Positions 61,974 through 64,000 of a stretch of 64,000 nucleotides of DNA are shown piece by piece (the stretch's first letter is position 1; each line of letters opens with the position of its first letter). The translations under genes were made by a program, and so were the position numbers. The stretch is from Adiantum capillus-veneris. Taxonomy: Eukaryota > Streptophyta > Polypodiopsida > Polypodiales > Pteridaceae. The stretch is taken from contig CM043970.1 in assembly GCA_014529385.2 (NCBI GenBank), positions 68,284,567 to 68,348,566 on the forward strand, in the 5' to 3' direction. The notes beneath the pieces are model-generated. The model had not been told where the DNA came from. It saw nothing but the letters and a program-made list of their open reading frames with translations, and searched no databases.

Positions 61974-64000
61974 ATGGCGGCATGGAATTGTAATGGATCA
62001 TGTAGACTGCATGTGGGTGCCTTTGAGGATAACTTCAGAGATAGAGACATTGTCTTTTACTCAGAGACACATAAAAAATCTGGACAGTTGATGCCAAGTG
62101 TGACTGGTTATTTATGGGAGACAGCTTGTCGGCCAGACGCTAGATCCCAGCATGGGAGTCGAGGTTCAGGAGGGGTAGTAGTCTTATTCAAGGAGGAGTT
62201 GCAGCCGCTATTACAGATTGTCCGGAGAGATGACCAAGCAAGATACATGTGGGTGAGACTGAGAGCTCAGACAGGCAGATTCTTATACATTGCTATATGT
62301 TACTTTCCCCCTAGCACATCAGTCTATACCTCACCTAGAGGGCAATCCCCTTTCTCTATACTTGATGATGACATATGGGAGTTCTCTAGAGATGGAGATA
62401 TCATTCTCTTGGGAGACTTTAATGCCAGGATGGTCAACTCCCAAACGGTATTTTATGATACCTCGGAGGAGATGCTTAGAGAGATGGATATATCGGAGAT
62501 GGGGCTTGACAGACACTCACAGGATAGAGAGCACACAGAGTATGGGAGATATCTCATAGAGATGGCGACTACGCATGGTCTGGCCATACTTAATGGTCTA
62601 GAGATTTTTCCTTCGTCTGGGGGATTCACATGCTTTCCTCACAGACATGGGGCCAGTACAGTAGACTATGTCATGACTTCACCGAGCTTCATCTCTAATA
62701 TTCAGGATTTCAGTGTGGGCCCTAGGCCTGTTGGAGTAGTAGTGGACCATGCCCTCCTGACTTTTTCAGTCTCTTTCCAGTATAGTGTCTCTCAGACACC
62801 ACGGAGGATTGCACACACACGGTATACTTTTACACCAGAGACGGAGTCAGTTTATGTGGAAGAGATTTACAGACGGATGTGGGCAGCCGAGCCTGTATAT
62901 ACAGTGGAGGAGATCACCACTTTATTGACGGAGATCTTGCATGGGGCAACAGCAGAGGCATACCCACACACTCAACCAGATCAGAGAAGACGTTCTGGGA
63001 ACATGCCTCATAATAGTTGGTATGATGAGGAATGCAGAGAGATGAGAGTTCAGATTCAGAGCGAGCTTATACTTGGAGTCATTACATATAGACAGTCTCG
63101 GATTGCTCTTCGGAGTTTAGTGCGACGGAAGAAGCGTGCCTTTTTAGCCCAGATGGAACGTGATTTGTATCAGCTCTTTTTGAGTCGAGATTCAGGTGAG
63201 GCCTGGCGTCTCTTCCGTGTGCACTCACCTCCTCTAGTGATTACCTCTCCCGAGACTTGGGGTCAGTATGCAGCATCATTATATACAGTACCCGGGCAAC
63301 CACCATTACCAGACCCTCTAGAGCCATGTCCAGCCACTAGTACCTTCTTTACCACTGAGATGGTGAAAAACGCTATTGACAGGATGAGGACTAGGAGAGC
63401 ATATGATCATGATGGTTTGGTGGCAGAGCACTTGATACATGCTAGAGATTTACTGTCAGAGGTTCTTGCACGGTTGTTTAACCGTGTCATGTGTGAGGGA
63501 CTACCCGAGTCCTGGAGATTATCTACTATTGTACCTCTCTTCAAGGCAGGGGACCCCACAGTGGCAGGGAACTACCATACTATTATGATAGGGCACACAT
63601 TGGCACGGTTGTATGCATCCATTCTTGAACAGCAACTGAGTAAATGGGCAGAAAATGAGGGCATACGAGCAGCAGGACAGGCTGGATTCAGGAGGGGTTT
63701 CTCCACTTTGGACCATATTCTTACACTCAGAGCCATTATTGAGGAGGGTCGGGCTCATGGTAGACGGATGTATTGCTGCTTTGTGGACTTCCGCAAAGCA
63801 TTTAACACAGTGCCGAGGGCCAGATTGATGCACAGGCTACTGAAGTTGGGAGTACCCACAGAGATCATATGGGGGATCATGGCTTTATACGGCTCAATGA
63901 CTGGCCAAGTACGCACTCTTGAGGGGATTTCTAACATATTTTTCCACTATTGGAGTGAAACAGGGGTGTCCTTTGTCCCCTACACTTTTTGGTAGGTATG
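61974..64000 (+). CDS. LINE ORF2: APE endonuclease and reverse transcriptase (partial)
   Basis: The start is MAAWNCNGSCRLHVGAFEDN, 31 bp after the ORF1 stop; an upstream ATG (61940) meets a stop at once. The endonuclease has its active-site residues: WNCNGS (Asn), FYSETH (Glu, 62058), LLGDFNAR (Asp/Asn, 62410), GASTVDYVM (62655) and VVDHALL (Asp/His, 62740). Then come a linker with SWYDEECREMRVQIQ, RRKKRAFLAQMERDLYQLF, and reverse transcriptase with DRMRTRRAYDHDGLVAEHLI (63380), GHTLARLYASILEQQLSKWA, AGQAGFRRGFSTLDHILTLR, YCCFVDFRKAFNTVPRARLM (63770) and IIWGIMALYG. At about 63940 a small deletion shifts the frame: in the next frame STIGVKQGCPLSPTLFGRY continues to the window edge, while the original frame stops at 63993. 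Catalytic ADD box and C-terminal zinc knuckle lie beyond the window. Confidence 0.9.

Larger units (their letters stand above)
60434..64000 (+). mobile_element. Best preserved LINE copy, cut by the window end
   Basis: 5' untranslated region (60434-60824) of GGGCGAG-rich repeats, ORF1 in three frame pieces (60825-61943), a 30-bp gap and ORF2 from 61974, open for 2 kb. Its codons differ throughout from the copies at 52190 and 58020, so it is a distinct subfamily. Confidence 0.88.

Overview
The window is nuclear DNA of a vascular plant, and most likely a homosporous fern of the Ceratopteris/Adiantum kind. That assignment is an inference from three things: plant-type chromoviruses, a Ty1/copia element and a DUF659-type hAT transposase; a degraded PPR gene with the 'ILKACG' and 'DMYAKCGAL' style repeats that ferns and lycophytes have in large numbers; and an extreme density of (GA)n, (GT)n and poly-G/C tracts. 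I see no rRNA, tRNA, CRISPR array or bacterial-type operon. Almost everything is transposable-element DNA, nested several layers deep. The only convincing host gene is the 5' end of an isochorismate synthase-like gene at 11.8-12.7 kb.

Layout. 1-7.9 kb is AT-rich noncoding DNA with dense microsatellites, two Helitron-like 3' termini (about 1884 and 3500) and small dispersed duplications. 8.0-9.8 kb is a fold-back DNA transposon with about 240-bp inverted ends, a GC-richer cargo and an internal hairpin. 11.8-12.7 kb holds the two 5' exons of the isochorismate synthase-like gene. 12.9-17.0 kb is a truncated gag-protease LTR element (minus strand) carrying two later insertions. 18.6-31.4 kb is one hAT transposase gene (minus strand) broken by a solo LTR (18852-19614, exact 5-bp target duplication) and by a 9.8-kb LTR retrotransposon (21078-30872) that has gag, protease, PBS, PPT and both LTRs but no reverse transcriptase. 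The 5' LTR of that retrotransposon is split by a 3.9-kb element (26289-30204) made of satellite-like units and PPR fragments, which itself carries a 174-bp CACTA-like MITE.

31.5-34.3 kb is a LINE (minus strand). 35-38.2, 43-44.7 and 44.7-48.3 kb are three broken chromovirus copies in which a gag-like block sits inside the integrase region. 38.2-41 kb is a broken Ty1/copia element. 48.3-51.85 kb is one LINE insertion with a 5' inversion (twin-priming structure), itself hit by a second LINE family. 52.2-64 kb holds a string of related LINE copies, ending with the best preserved one, whose ORF2 is open for 2 kb before a frameshift near the window edge.

How it fits together. The LINE family has a 3' tail of (CATTT)n, and several copies are bounded by (GA)n/(CT)n tracts. 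One copy can be compared with two empty sites in the window and shows insertion into a GA tract. LTR borders, target duplications and empty sites give a relative order of insertions. The host gene may be truncated, or may have a very long second intron that includes the rest of the window; the sequence cannot decide this. All statements about families come from reading motifs by eye; no database search was run.
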